Shown: piece after piece, positions 1 to 8,553 of the stretch | Layout: each line of letters opens with the position of its first letter | How positions within the stretch are numbered: position 1 is the stretch's first letter | Assembly: GCA_030268105.1 (NCBI GenBank) | Contig: BSDZ01000078.1 | Span: forward strand, 1 to 64,000 | From: Volvox africanus | Lineage: Eukaryota > Chlorophyta > Chlorophyceae > Chlamydomonadales > Volvocaceae | Direction: 5' to 3' | DNA: 64,000 bases | Program-made: the position numbers and the translations under genes | Notes under the pieces: model-generated | The model's input: the letters and a program-made list of their open reading frames with translations, nothing else | What the model was told of the DNA's origin: nothing | The model's database searches: none

Positions 1-497
1 CAACTCGTTACCCTAGAACCCTGACACCCCGAACTTGTAACCCTACAATCCCAACCCCCAACTCGTTACCCAACAACCCTGAAACCCCCAACAACCCTCA
101 ACTTGTAACCCTAGAACCCTGAAACCCCCAACAACCCTCAACTTGTAACCCTAGAACCCGAAACCCATCTCGTTATCCTAGAACCTCCCACAACCCTCAA
201 CTCGTTACCCTAGAACCCTGACACCCCGAACTTGTAACCCTACAATCCCAACCCCCAACTCGTTACCCAACAACCCTGAAACCCCCAACAACCCTCAACT
301 TGTAACCCTAGAACCCTGAAACCCCCAACAACCCTCAACTTGTAACCCTAGAACCCGAAACCCATCTCGTTACCCTAGAACCTCCCACAACCCTCAACTC
401 GTTACCCTAGAACCCTGACACCCCGAACTTGTAACCCTACAATCCCAACCCCCAACTCGTAACCCAACAACCCCAACCCCCAACTAGTTTTTCCTAG
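1..497. repeat. 197-bp tandem repeat with telomere-like sub-motifs
   Basis: A block beginning CAACTCGTTACCCTAG starts at 1, 198 and 395, giving an exact 197-bp period and about 2.5 copies; the left end runs off the window. Each unit is built from shorter C-rich motifs such as AACCCTAGAACCCTGAAACCC-type words. These resemble degenerate CCCTAA/CCCTAAAA telomeric DNA, always with the C-rich strand on +. No coding potential is visible. A subtelomeric satellite derived from telomere variants is an inference. Confidence 0.85.
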
Positions 498-504
498 AAC
501 ACCC

Positions 505-795
505 GATTGCTACCTTTCCCAGTCATTATTTCGCCTGCTACCATTCCCACTCACTATTTCGCCTGCTACCTTTCCCACTCACTACTTCGCCTGCTACCTT
601 TCCCACTCATTATTTTGCCTGCTACCTTTTCCACTCATTATTTTGCCTGCTACCTTTCCCACTCATTATTTCGCCTGCTACCTTTCCCACTCACTATTTC
701 GCCTGCTACCTTTTCCACTCATTATTTCGCCTGCTACATTTCCCACTCACTATTTCGCCTGCTACATTTCCCACTCACTATTTCGCCTGCAATAA
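505..795. repeat. 28-bp minisatellite
   Basis: About ten copies of a 28-bp unit starting CCTGCTACC and continuing TTTCCCACTCA, with small substitutions (ACC/ACA, TTATT/CTATT). Because 28 is not a multiple of 3, all three forward frames are used in turn and translate to a 28-residue periodic peptide. The open frame at 507-830 is therefore a by-product of the array and is not called as a gene. Confidence 0.9.
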
Positions 796-2188
796 CATCT
801 GGTGATACTGAAATAGGGTTCAATGTATGAGTGTCGCAGTAGGTTTTCCAAGAGCAACACGTTGCTTATTTTTGTAGATATAGATATTCTACTCTGTGTT
901 TTAAAACAGCATTAAATAGGCTTTGTTTCTCCTCTCTAATACAGCGCCAATCTATGGACTGTTTGTATACTTCAGGAGGTGCTTGTGACCCAAGAAGAGG
1001 CACATTCAAAATTTCGTTTACTACGTATGTACATTATATTAATATAATAGCTTCTCATGAAAATTTGTTCTCAATGTACTTGTAGGATTTGAAAAGGCAT
1101 TTCAGGAGCATTCATAGAATACGTAGAGGCACAGTGAAGATTTCCTTTGCTTTGCACAATATAACCCACATACATACACAAAACTTCAATAGAAATATAA
1201 AATATTTACATATATACTTCCGAAATTGAAAAGGGCTTACAAGGGTAAGCTGACCCTACTTACTTATAACACTTATTCATGGGTCACAATCATAATCTGT
1301 AAGCACACGATTGCCTTTGCCACTGTATATATATTATCTGTTCTATTTGAACGAACACACCTCAACACCTCATTATTACATTTGGCTGGCAGGGCAGAGC
1401 ACAGGCACATGCCTGCCTGTCTTCTTACTTGTTTCCTGCCTTATCTCCTTATAGCTGTATGTGGCCTCCTGTCCTTGCATGAAATTTTATCCCAATATAT
1501 AGAACTACCCCATACACGTGCTATTGCCTAGATGTATATTGTGGTCCCCAGGGCTGCGTGGCTTTTCTGCCTGTTGTGCGTAATTAGGCAGCAAGGATTA
1601 GCTTTCTTTGCCACATAACCTGCTGGTTAAGAAATGAAGAGTTCCTATATGTGTATGTGATGTATCCTGAGTTCAGGCTGACAACAATGAGTACCAAGGG
1701 CCAAGATGCTGGACGAAATTCCTCAAGGGGCAAAATTTCTGTAAGTTCTGCCAAGGATTCATAGGCAGTTCAGCTACTCATAGTATCATTGCACCATCAC
1801 ATATCTATCTCACAAATAAAGCCATGGCACTGCGCTCAGCAAGAGTTGAACCGATGATATCATGGATGACCATGTGAAAGAATCAATTTACCTACCACAT
1901 AGAATTCTATTCTATACTAGCACTTGTCAGAGTCAGGCATTTTGCAAAACAAGGACATACGTAAACACACATACACACACACATACAACAACAATTTATC
2001 ATGCTCCAACATTACATTTACACACATGCAACAGTCCCACAAATAATACACATACATGCACATGTCCCTCCCTTTATTATTTAATACCCTTGTTATTTAT
2101 TACCCTTTCTTATGGCTGCACACACATCCATATATACCCCTCATCAATATAGCCGCCACGGTGGGCTGCCTGGAGAACCAACATATAT
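796..2188. other. Unique AT-rich sequence, no gene recognised
   Basis: No convincing frame, RNA gene or mobile-element end is visible. A short CA-rich microsatellite lies at about 1965-1990. The last 30 bases before 2189 change to a GC-richer composition (GCCGCCACGGTGGGCTGCC), which may be the 5' end of the following gene. Confidence 0.5.
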
Positions 2189-3111
2189 GTGCAAGATCTT
2201 GGGGCTATGTCGCTGGTGCTCGCAAGAAATGAGGCAGATGCTAGTGGACGCAATTACCTCATCATCAAGGATGTAGCCAACCAGCTGCGCAACTTGGGAG
2301 CACCCATAACAGATAGGCTTCTAAACTCCTGGGTAGATGCAAGGAAGTCGTTGAAGAGGATCATTGTGAAAGACCCTATCCTGCTGGGGCGGCTCAAGGA
2401 CCTGCAGGTGGTAGGCCGAAGGGCATCAGCAATCAAGCTGGCAAGCTGTGCGGCAATCTGCAGGGCCATTGTGAACGTGGCTATCCTACAGCCCCTTTGC
2501 TTAGCCATAGAGGAGCTCAAAAAGGCACACCCACCTCTGCATGCAACATGTGCACAGGTCACACCAGTGCAGCTGAAGAGAGCAGAGGTATATGAAGCGA
2601 GGCTTCCAGCTGCCAAGCGTCTCTGCACAATAAGTAGCGCAGCTGCAGAGGGAGCACGTGATGAGGCGGAGGCAGAGAAGGACAACCAGCCGGTGCCTAA
2701 TAAAACTAGCCAGCAGGAGGACCATTGTTATTCCCAAAATCCAATCACCAAAATCACCAACAGCAGTCGGGAGCATGGCACATGTGATGAGCCTGCTGAT
2801 GCCCCCAATAATATACCCATCATCAAGAAAGCCCAGCAGGTCATTGCTACTGATGAGCAGCGGCAGCAGCAGCAACAGCAGCCGCCCACAGCAGCAGCGG
2901 CCTTTGCTCCCTCTGCCGCTAATGCTCCAGCAGCTGCCACCCCCGCCGACGCCGCCCCTTCCATCTCAACACCTCATCAAGAACCTCCTGTATGCAAGCT
3001 GGCGGCATCTGACAGTATCTGCACCAAGCCTGTTTCACCAACACCTATCCCCCGAACCTTCCCTGCAGCACCTGCTGGCCACCGATTCAGCAGACGACCA
3101 CTCATCAGCAG
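2189..3111 (+). CDS. 5' exon(s) of the recombinase gene: N-terminal region plus low-complexity linker
   Basis: An open frame runs from an ATG at 2189 (the frame itself ends at 3277). The first 130 or so residues are a normal globular-looking mix with a helical, hydrophobic pattern (VANQLRNLGAPITDRLLNSW, then a second helical stretch near KLASCAAICRAIVN). I do not recognise this domain; a small DNA-binding domain would fit the context. From about residue 145 it becomes Ala/Gln/Pro-rich, with a short polyGln from CAG repeats at about 2863-2883. The next exon is in another frame (open from 3013), so an intron or frameshift lies in 3013-3277. Candidate donors are at 3015, 3112 and 3242; none could be chosen. 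The true 3' end is therefore uncertain. Confidence 0.45.
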
Positions 3112-5832
3112 GTGTATACCTCCAGTGATGAGCACCAAAACGTTTCATCAGCAGGCTGGTCCTATAGCTCTAGCAGGAGGCCCCAAGACATCACCACCAC
3201 CTCCACGGCTCCTGCCCCCGCCCCCAGCAGCAGCCGCCAGCAGGTATTACCCACCACTGACTCTGCTGCTGGCCTAACCAACCCCTCGTGCACAGAAACA
3301 GCAGCCTCTCCCCCAGAAGTTGTGCCGCCCCCAGTTGTCCAAACCAGCAGGACATCGGGTTTGGCCTCCTCCTCACCGCCGTGTAACCAGCAGCAGAAGA
3401 GGTTAGCTGTACAAATAACCCCAGCAGTGCAGGCACGCCAAAGGACAACGTCCAACATCTCCAAACCTCCCAACAGACCTGCTGTTGCGGTCGTCATCAA
3501 CTCCAATAATAAGCCCAACCCATTGGCGACTTCTTCGGGCCCCCATCAGCCCGATGCGAGCACCAGCACTGCTCCTTCTACCAGTGCAGTGTCCCCTTCC
3601 ACATCATCAGGGGGACATTTCTACCCTTCAGGTGTAGCCTTCAAGACTACACTCCCTATGAAGGATTGGGGTGGTGCGAACATACACCGCTATGGTATCT
3701 TGACCGCCATTGGCAGCAGCAGGAGAAAGACGCCACCAGGATGCATGCCAGTTGTCTCAGAGCTACATGGTCTTGAAGAATGGTGCAGAGCTCCATACAA
3801 CTTTGCAGCAGGAGGGACCATTGGCGTCAGTGAGTCGACATTCATGGGCATTAAGAACACGGTGTCAAAGTTCCTGGGATTCGCACACCAATTCCTTGGT
3901 GTTCCCCTTCCTTTCTTATCCCTTCGCCTATTTAGCAACCAGGTATGTGTTTTGCATCGCTATACTACATGAATGATCTGTACCTACCACCTAACATTTT
4001 ACATGTTTTATTCTCAAGAATTTGTCTACCCGTGGAAACTATATAGCTAATATAGCTACCAGAATCACCCACATAGATATGATGCATATTCATATACACA
4101 CCTCCCTCATCATAATGTCTTTCTCATCATATACAATGTCAACATACCAATCCCGCACCCTTTTCCGTACACCAGCATATTACCATCAACTTCATTGACT
4201 TCATGGTTGCACGGGCCGGAAGTCAACACACTGCAGTAGAGATAACAAGGTTGGTGAAGCTTGTGGAGTATCTTCGGCAGCATGATGCACAAGACAGCAA
4301 TCAGGTCTGGGGAGAGGGGAGAGGAGAGAGGGGAGAGGAGAGAGGGGAGAGGGGAGAGGGGAGAGGGCAGAGGGGAGAGGGGAGAGGGCAGAGGGCAGAG
4401 GGGAGAGGGCAGAGGGCAGAGGGGAGAGGGGAGAGGGGAGAGGGGAGAGGGGCTTGTTTATACCCAGGAGTACTTCCATTTCAGCACTATAAGTGTAACA
4501 CCACCCCATCCACATCCCTACCTTTCCATATAACAATCAATACCGTACCTCAACCACTACCTTTCACTTGCCATGTTCTAGAGGCTCTAGATAGTCCATT
4601 CTGTGCATCCGTTATCACCCTTTGTTTCCCTTTTTCCGTCCTGCACATATTTTACAGACAAGCCATTGCCAACGTATACAAGAATGGCTGCACAATATTG
4701 CAAGGCAGCTTAAGAAGTCATATCCAAGAGCACCGCCACCAGCAGCAAACCCTATATCAGGTTCAGCTGGTATGGAGGAGAGTGTTGTACAACATAACAG
4801 CCTACCTGATAAGTCTGAGGTGCTAGCATTCGTTCACGGCCTCCAGCAAAGTGCATCTGATGCACTCAAGCATGACTTGAGCAGTGCCAAGTGCGTCAGG
4901 CTGGAAGCAGCCATTGCAATCATGCATGCACTCGTTGCAGTACTGGTATCTGGATTGTACTTACCACCACTCAGGATGTCCGCCCTTTCGACATTAATGG
5001 TGCCTGGTAGTACCTCTTGCTGTAACAAGGACTGCAGGCAGCGTGGTTGCCGTGGCAACAACCTCACCCAAGTAGTGAGGAGACCGAAAGTACAGCACCC
5101 TGCTATGGAGGATGATCCCTCATCATCAGGACCGTCCTGCTCTACAGGCCCACCCAACAATGTGGCTGGTGTGGCATGTATGCAGTTGGAGTTGAACCAT
5201 CACAAGACTGCACGTTTCACAAGGAATAGGGAGCCCCTGACTGTCATCCTCCCACCCGATCTGTCCAAGCTCATCCAGACATACGTAAGGCATGCCAGGC
5301 CAGTGCTCATGCAACGTGCCCCAGTTGACATGACTTCCTCGCAACAGCTCCTCATAGACAAGAATGGGCAGCCGTTCAACAACGGCTTTGCTATGGAGTG
5401 GAGGGATATTGAGGAACGCTATGGGGCACCCTGGGAGCATATTCCCCCCCAGAAACTACGCCATATCCACTCAACCACAGCCTACACATCACTTGTGCAG
5501 GAGGTGGCTCGCCAGCTGCCCGACCTACAGCCACATGCGCAGGTCATGGGGAACTCCCTTCGGGTATGGGACTCACATTACATACAGCGTCCAGGTAGCA
5601 TCATTGCCCAGGCAGGCGTTGACAACCTGAACAAGTGGCGGAAGGCACAACTTGGCCTCAATAACCAAGTGTGGAGGAAGAAAATGGTGGAGAGGATGCT
5701 TGATGTGGAGGCAAAGGGACCGGCTAATGAGGGAAAGGGCCAGGGGGGGGAAGAAGGGGAGGAGGAAGAGGGGGAGGAGGCGGAGGAAGGGGAGTACGAA
5801 GAGGAGGAGGAGGAGGGGGAGTATGATGAGGG

Positions 5833-5899
<67 letters not shown>

Positions 5900-5965
5900 A
5901 ATGATGATGAGTATGATGAGTATGATGAGTATGATGAGAGGGAAGGATATCAGGGGGAGGAGTAG
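2189..5965 (+). CDS. Spliced tyrosine recombinase gene, Crypton-like (whole locus)
   Basis: Proposed multi-exon gene for a tyrosine recombinase/integrase, the enzyme class that cuts and rejoins DNA through a covalent 3'-phosphotyrosine. It encodes, in order: an unrecognised N-terminal part, a long Pro/Ser/Thr/Gln-rich linker, a core-binding domain split over two exons, a catalytic domain and a polyacidic tail. Three exon junctions can be read: 3942/4176 (CAG then GTATGT; acceptor ACCAG), 4304/4658 (CAG then GTCTGG; acceptor TTTTACAG), and an unresolved junction between about 3013 and 3277, where the frame changes. At the two resolved junctions the exons join in phase 0 and the protein reads smoothly through the core-binding domain. 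The enzyme could belong to a Crypton-type DNA transposon or be a domesticated host gene. No flanking terminal repeats were seen, as is usual for Cryptons. Family placement rests on motifs recognised by eye. Confidence 0.6.
3112..3942 (+). CDS. Recombinase exon: Ser/Pro/Thr-rich linker and first half of core-binding domain
   Basis: This frame is open from 3013 and ends at a donor, CAG|GTATGT, at 3942. The first 200 residues or so are low-complexity Ser/Thr/Pro/Gln, probably disordered. The last 40 residues (VSESTFMGIKNTVSKFLGF onward, then FLGVPLPFLSLRLFSN) have the alternating-helix look of the SAM-like core-binding domain that precedes the catalytic domain in eukaryotic tyrosine recombinases. 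The listed start is only where this frame is secure; the real exon start lies between 3013 and 3277. Spliced to 4176 the frame continues without interruption. Confidence 0.5.
3943..4175 (+). other. Intron of recombinase gene (inferred)
   Basis: 233 bp, beginning GTATGT and ending ACACCAG, with stops in the upstream frame soon after the donor. Joining 3942 to 4176 keeps codon phase 0 and links two halves of a helical core-binding domain. Confidence 0.5.
4176..4304 (+). CDS. Recombinase exon: second half of core-binding domain
   Basis: 129 bp (43 codons), phase 0 at both ends. It reads HITINFIDFMVARAG then QHTAVEITRLVKLVEYLRQH, a pair of amphipathic helices expected in the core-binding domain. 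If the frame is not spliced at 4304 it runs into a GA-rich minisatellite that codes a meaningless Gly/Glu/Arg repeat, which supports the exon end. The donor GTCTGG is weak, so this boundary is less certain than the first intron. Confidence 0.45.
4305..4657 (+). other. Intron of recombinase gene containing a minisatellite (inferred)
   Basis: 353 bp with a weak donor (GTCTGG) and a good acceptor (pyrimidine-rich CCCTTTTTCC, then TTTTACAG). The 5' half is filled by the purine minisatellite; the 3' half is ordinary AT-rich sequence. Confidence 0.45.
4309..4455. repeat. Purine-only minisatellite (GGAGAGG / GGCAGAGG words)
   Basis: About 145 bp of almost pure G and A on the + strand, made of 7-8 bp words GGGAGAG and GGGCAGAG. 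It is mirror-like and could form triplex DNA. It lies wholly inside the proposed second intron, so length change would not alter the protein. Confidence 0.85.
4658..5965 (+). CDS. Recombinase 3' exon: catalytic domain and polyacidic tail
   Basis: The frame enters from the acceptor at 4657 in phase 0 and ends in TAG at 5963-5965. Numbering residues from the upstream ATG of the unspliced frame at 4622, the catalytic elements are: box I Arg in GLYLPPLRMSAL (R118, codon at 4973); a Cys cluster, CCNKDCRQRGC then RGNN (C133, C134, C138, C143), inserted after box I and possibly metal-binding; the beta-hairpin Lys in NHHKTARF (K195); box II Arg in PPQKLRHIHS (R280); and the nucleophile Tyr in MGNSLRVWDSHY (Y320, codon 5579-5581). 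The usual HxxR His is Gln, and the usual GH before the Tyr is GN. Both occur as variants in the wider superfamily but could lower activity. From about residue 365 the protein is Glu then Asp homopolymer. R, K, R and Y are all present, so catalysis is plausible. Confidence 0.65.
5749..5945. repeat. GAG/GAT trinucleotide repeat coding an acidic tail
   Basis: GGAGGAGGAAGAGG words are followed by an uninterrupted run of GAT triplets at about 5835-5899, then GAG-TAT-GAT units. In the recombinase frame this gives polyGlu, then a long polyAsp run, then repeated YDE. The other forward frame gives polyMet and is a shadow. Confidence 0.9.
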
Positions 5966-6057
5966 GAGGGAGGGGTCAGGAAATGCATAGGAAAATGAGC
6001 AGAAACCCCGAGAAGGAAAGGTGGAGGAGAGGGTGGGTGAAGTAAGGTTACAGAGGA

Positions 6058-6139
6058 ATAAGGTTCCATATCACTGGAATGATGAATAACAGGATCAACA
6101 AATTCTGTTATTCCTCATTCCAGTGATATGGAACCTTAT
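6058..6139. other. Long inverted repeat: 35-bp arms, 12-nt loop
   Basis: The arm at 6058-6092 (ATAAGGTTCCATATC...) is the reverse complement of 6105-6139 with one mismatch; the loop is 6093-6104. It starts 93 bp after the recombinase stop codon. Possible roles are an RNA 3' end hairpin, a small-RNA precursor, the end structure of a transposon, or a solo miniature element. Nothing in the sequence decides between them. Confidence 0.85.
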
Positions 6140-6934
6140 AAGCAAGGGTTGGATGGATGGTGTTAAACAGGTGTGGACTGCTTGAGAGAGAAGAAGGGAT
6201 TTCTGCTGTGCATGAACATATGCTTTTCATCATGAGGGTAGGTACAATTCCATAGTGGGGGAGATTATGCCTATAGGAATTCGTGGCTCACACATACAAG
6301 TTTGGGGTATAATACCCACCATGACTTGAGCACTATCAGGAGAGTGTGGAAGGCTTTTGCTTCAGCACGAGGGAGTTCTTGTATGGGGCAACGTAGCTGC
6401 TTGGATTGTTGGTTGGTAAGTAGGTGGGTATATATGCAAAGCAGCATAAGACATGCCTGCCATTATTGTCCGCCTTTTCCCTATATATATATTTGTTTTT
6501 TGGTTTATGGATACTGGTCATAAGGAATATCCCTGCTGTAATCCCTCCCTTGGCCCTCAAACTTCCTCGTTTCTCACTTCCTGGTTTTTCTCTGTCTACA
6601 GGTTCAACCTTGCCTTATAACTAAATGAGGCCTGTTATATTAAAATATTGTCCCTTGTAGATACCAACCATTAATACACATCTGGGGTTGGGAAGTTAAC
6701 CCCCCTCCCCTTTTCATGTTCGTGTGCTATTTGTTTTGAATCCCAACCAATACACACCCAGCATGAGTTCCCACATTTGTCGCCTGCTTTCCAGGTGTGA
6801 AACAGAAGCCCTGCTGACCGCATCTGTATGCGTCCTGTACACGCATTCCTAAGCATAGATGACCAATGGCCCCTACAAACTGTCCCTCAAACACCCCCAG
6901 ACCAAAAGAGTTGCTGTAAACAAACATAATGGTC
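6140..6934. other. Unique AT-rich sequence, no gene recognised
   Basis: Short frames only, none with a recognisable domain. A TATATATA tract lies near 6482-6490. Nothing else is supported. Confidence 0.5.
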
Positions 6935-7385
6935 CTAAGGAAAAAACATTTGATTCGTGCCCTTAGGAAATACAGATAATAACTCATATTGCTATTTCGT
7001 GTTTCCATGTGGCGATAGGATGCAAAGGGTTTTCAAAGGGTGTTCAAAGGTTTATAAGTGTGGTACGGATTCCCACACATTGGCCCAGCCCTTGTGAGCA
7101 CTCTGTCCATGTTATAGTCTCAAAAAAAATTTCATTCGTGTCCTTAAGCAATACAGATAATTATTCATATTATTGTTTCGTGGTTCCAGGTGGCAATCGT
7201 ATGCAAGGGGTTTATAAGTGTGGTACGGATTCCCACACATTGGCCCAGCCCTTGTGAGCACTCTGTCCATGTTATAGTCTCAAAAAAAATTTCATTCGTG
7301 TCCTTAGGCAATACAGATAATAATAAATATTATTGTTTCGTGGTTCCAGGTGGCAATCGTATGCAAGAGGTTTATAAGTGTGTGG
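6935..7385 (+). repeat. 160-bp satellite, diverged copies (about 2.8)
   Basis: Words such as CATTCGTGTCCTTAGGC, AATACAGATAATTA, TTGTTTCGTGG and GGCAATCGTATGCAAG recur about every 160 bp. They match the large array at 15092-23709 but with many substitutions (for example GCACTCTGTCC for GCGCTCTGAGC). The first copy is degenerate and has a small internal duplication near 7025-7050. The last copy breaks off at GTTTATAAGTGTG and passes directly into the 76-bp satellite. Confidence 0.85.
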
Positions 7386-7945
7386 AGCCGTGTGTCGTGC
7401 GTGGTGTCGGGTTGTGTGATTCGTGCCATGTGTTGTGTGTGGTTTCATATTTGGTGTGTGGAGCCGTGTGTCGTGTGTGGTGCTGGGTTGTTGTGTTGTT
7501 CATGCCGTGTGTTGTGTGTGGTGTTTAATTTTATGTGTGGAGCCGTGTGTTGTGTGAGGTGCTGGGTCGTGTGATTCATGCCGCATATGGTGTGTGGTGT
7601 CGTTTTTGCTGTGTGGAGCGGTGTGACGTGTGTGGTGCCGGGTCATGTGATTCATGCCATGTGTCGTGTGTGGTGTTATATATGGTGTGTGGAACCGTGT
7701 GTCGTGCATGGTGCTGGTTTGTGTGAGTCGTGCCGTGTGTCATGTGAGGTTTCATATTTGGTGTGGGGAGCCGTGTGTCGTGTGTGGTGCTGGGTTGTTG
7801 TGTGATTCGCGCTGGGTGTCGTGATTGGTGTTAAATTTGGTGTGTGGAGATGTGTGTCGTGTTTGGTGCCGGGTCGTGTGATTCGTGCCACATGTCATGT
7901 GTGGTATTATATTTGGTGTATGGAGCTGTGTGTCACATTATGTTT
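7381..7945 (+). repeat. About 76-bp G/T-rich satellite, diverged copies (about 7)
   Basis: Units contain TGGAGCCGTGTGTCGTGTGTGG, GTGCCGGGTCGTGTGATTCG and TGCC. They vary in length and sequence more than the copies at 24065-30380, so this looks like an older or less homogenised array of the same family. All forward frames are partly open by lack of stops; none is called. Confidence 0.85.
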
Positions 7946-8450
7946 TGCTGACCTGCAGGCTTGTAATGCTGCTGCCATCTTCCCCGGGAGTTGCTGCCCC
8001 TACAAGTGTCATCAAGCTCAAGTCAGTTGCCACCTGGGGCATGATGCTGTTGTTACCGTTATCCGTTTCCACACGGTTAAGACAATTGCCGTTACTGTTG
8101 CCCCTGGATGTGCTCCTACCGCACGGATCCTAGCTATGGGCGATTTTGTTCCCTCATTATGACATGCGCCACAGCTCACACGTGTCGCAGCACTAACGGA
8201 TTTTTAAGCACTGTTGGATTACAAACTGTGGGTACCTTGTAGAGGATCCAAACTGACAGTCAGGTCGGGTGAACAATGTAGGTAGTTGATAGGATTAGGA
8301 GGAGAGGGATGACGATGGCACTTGAGAGACTGTGGTAGTTGATAGTTGCAAAGGCTTATAAGGATGCTGGTAGGTGCTTCTGCACCCTTATATCATGTTT
8401 GTGTGTCGCTGTGTGTGTGTACGACACTCATAGACATCAAGACAATAAGG
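7946..8450. other. Unique spacer, no gene recognised
   Basis: Mixed-composition sequence between two repeat fields. Short frames at 7821-8162 have no recognisable product. Nothing further is supported. Confidence 0.5.
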
Positions 8451-8553
8451 GAGTCACCGTCACCGTTGCCATCACTGCCACCTTCGTGGTCACTGTCACT
8501 GTCACCCTCCCCATCCCTGTCACCGCCATAGTATCACCGTCACCGTCACCATT
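8451..8553 (+). repeat. GTCACC/GTCGCC hexamer-rich stretch
   Basis: Imperfect 6-bp words GTCACC, GTCGCC and GCCATC in tandem, leading into the first 1,377-bp unit. The same words occur inside every unit, so this is probably a ragged edge of the array. Confidence 0.6.

Noticed and set aside
4203..4826. A 207-codon protein with a Gly/Glu/Arg repeat
   Set aside because: It reads through a proposed intron filled with a purine minisatellite; splicing at 4304/4658 gives a coherent recombinase domain instead.
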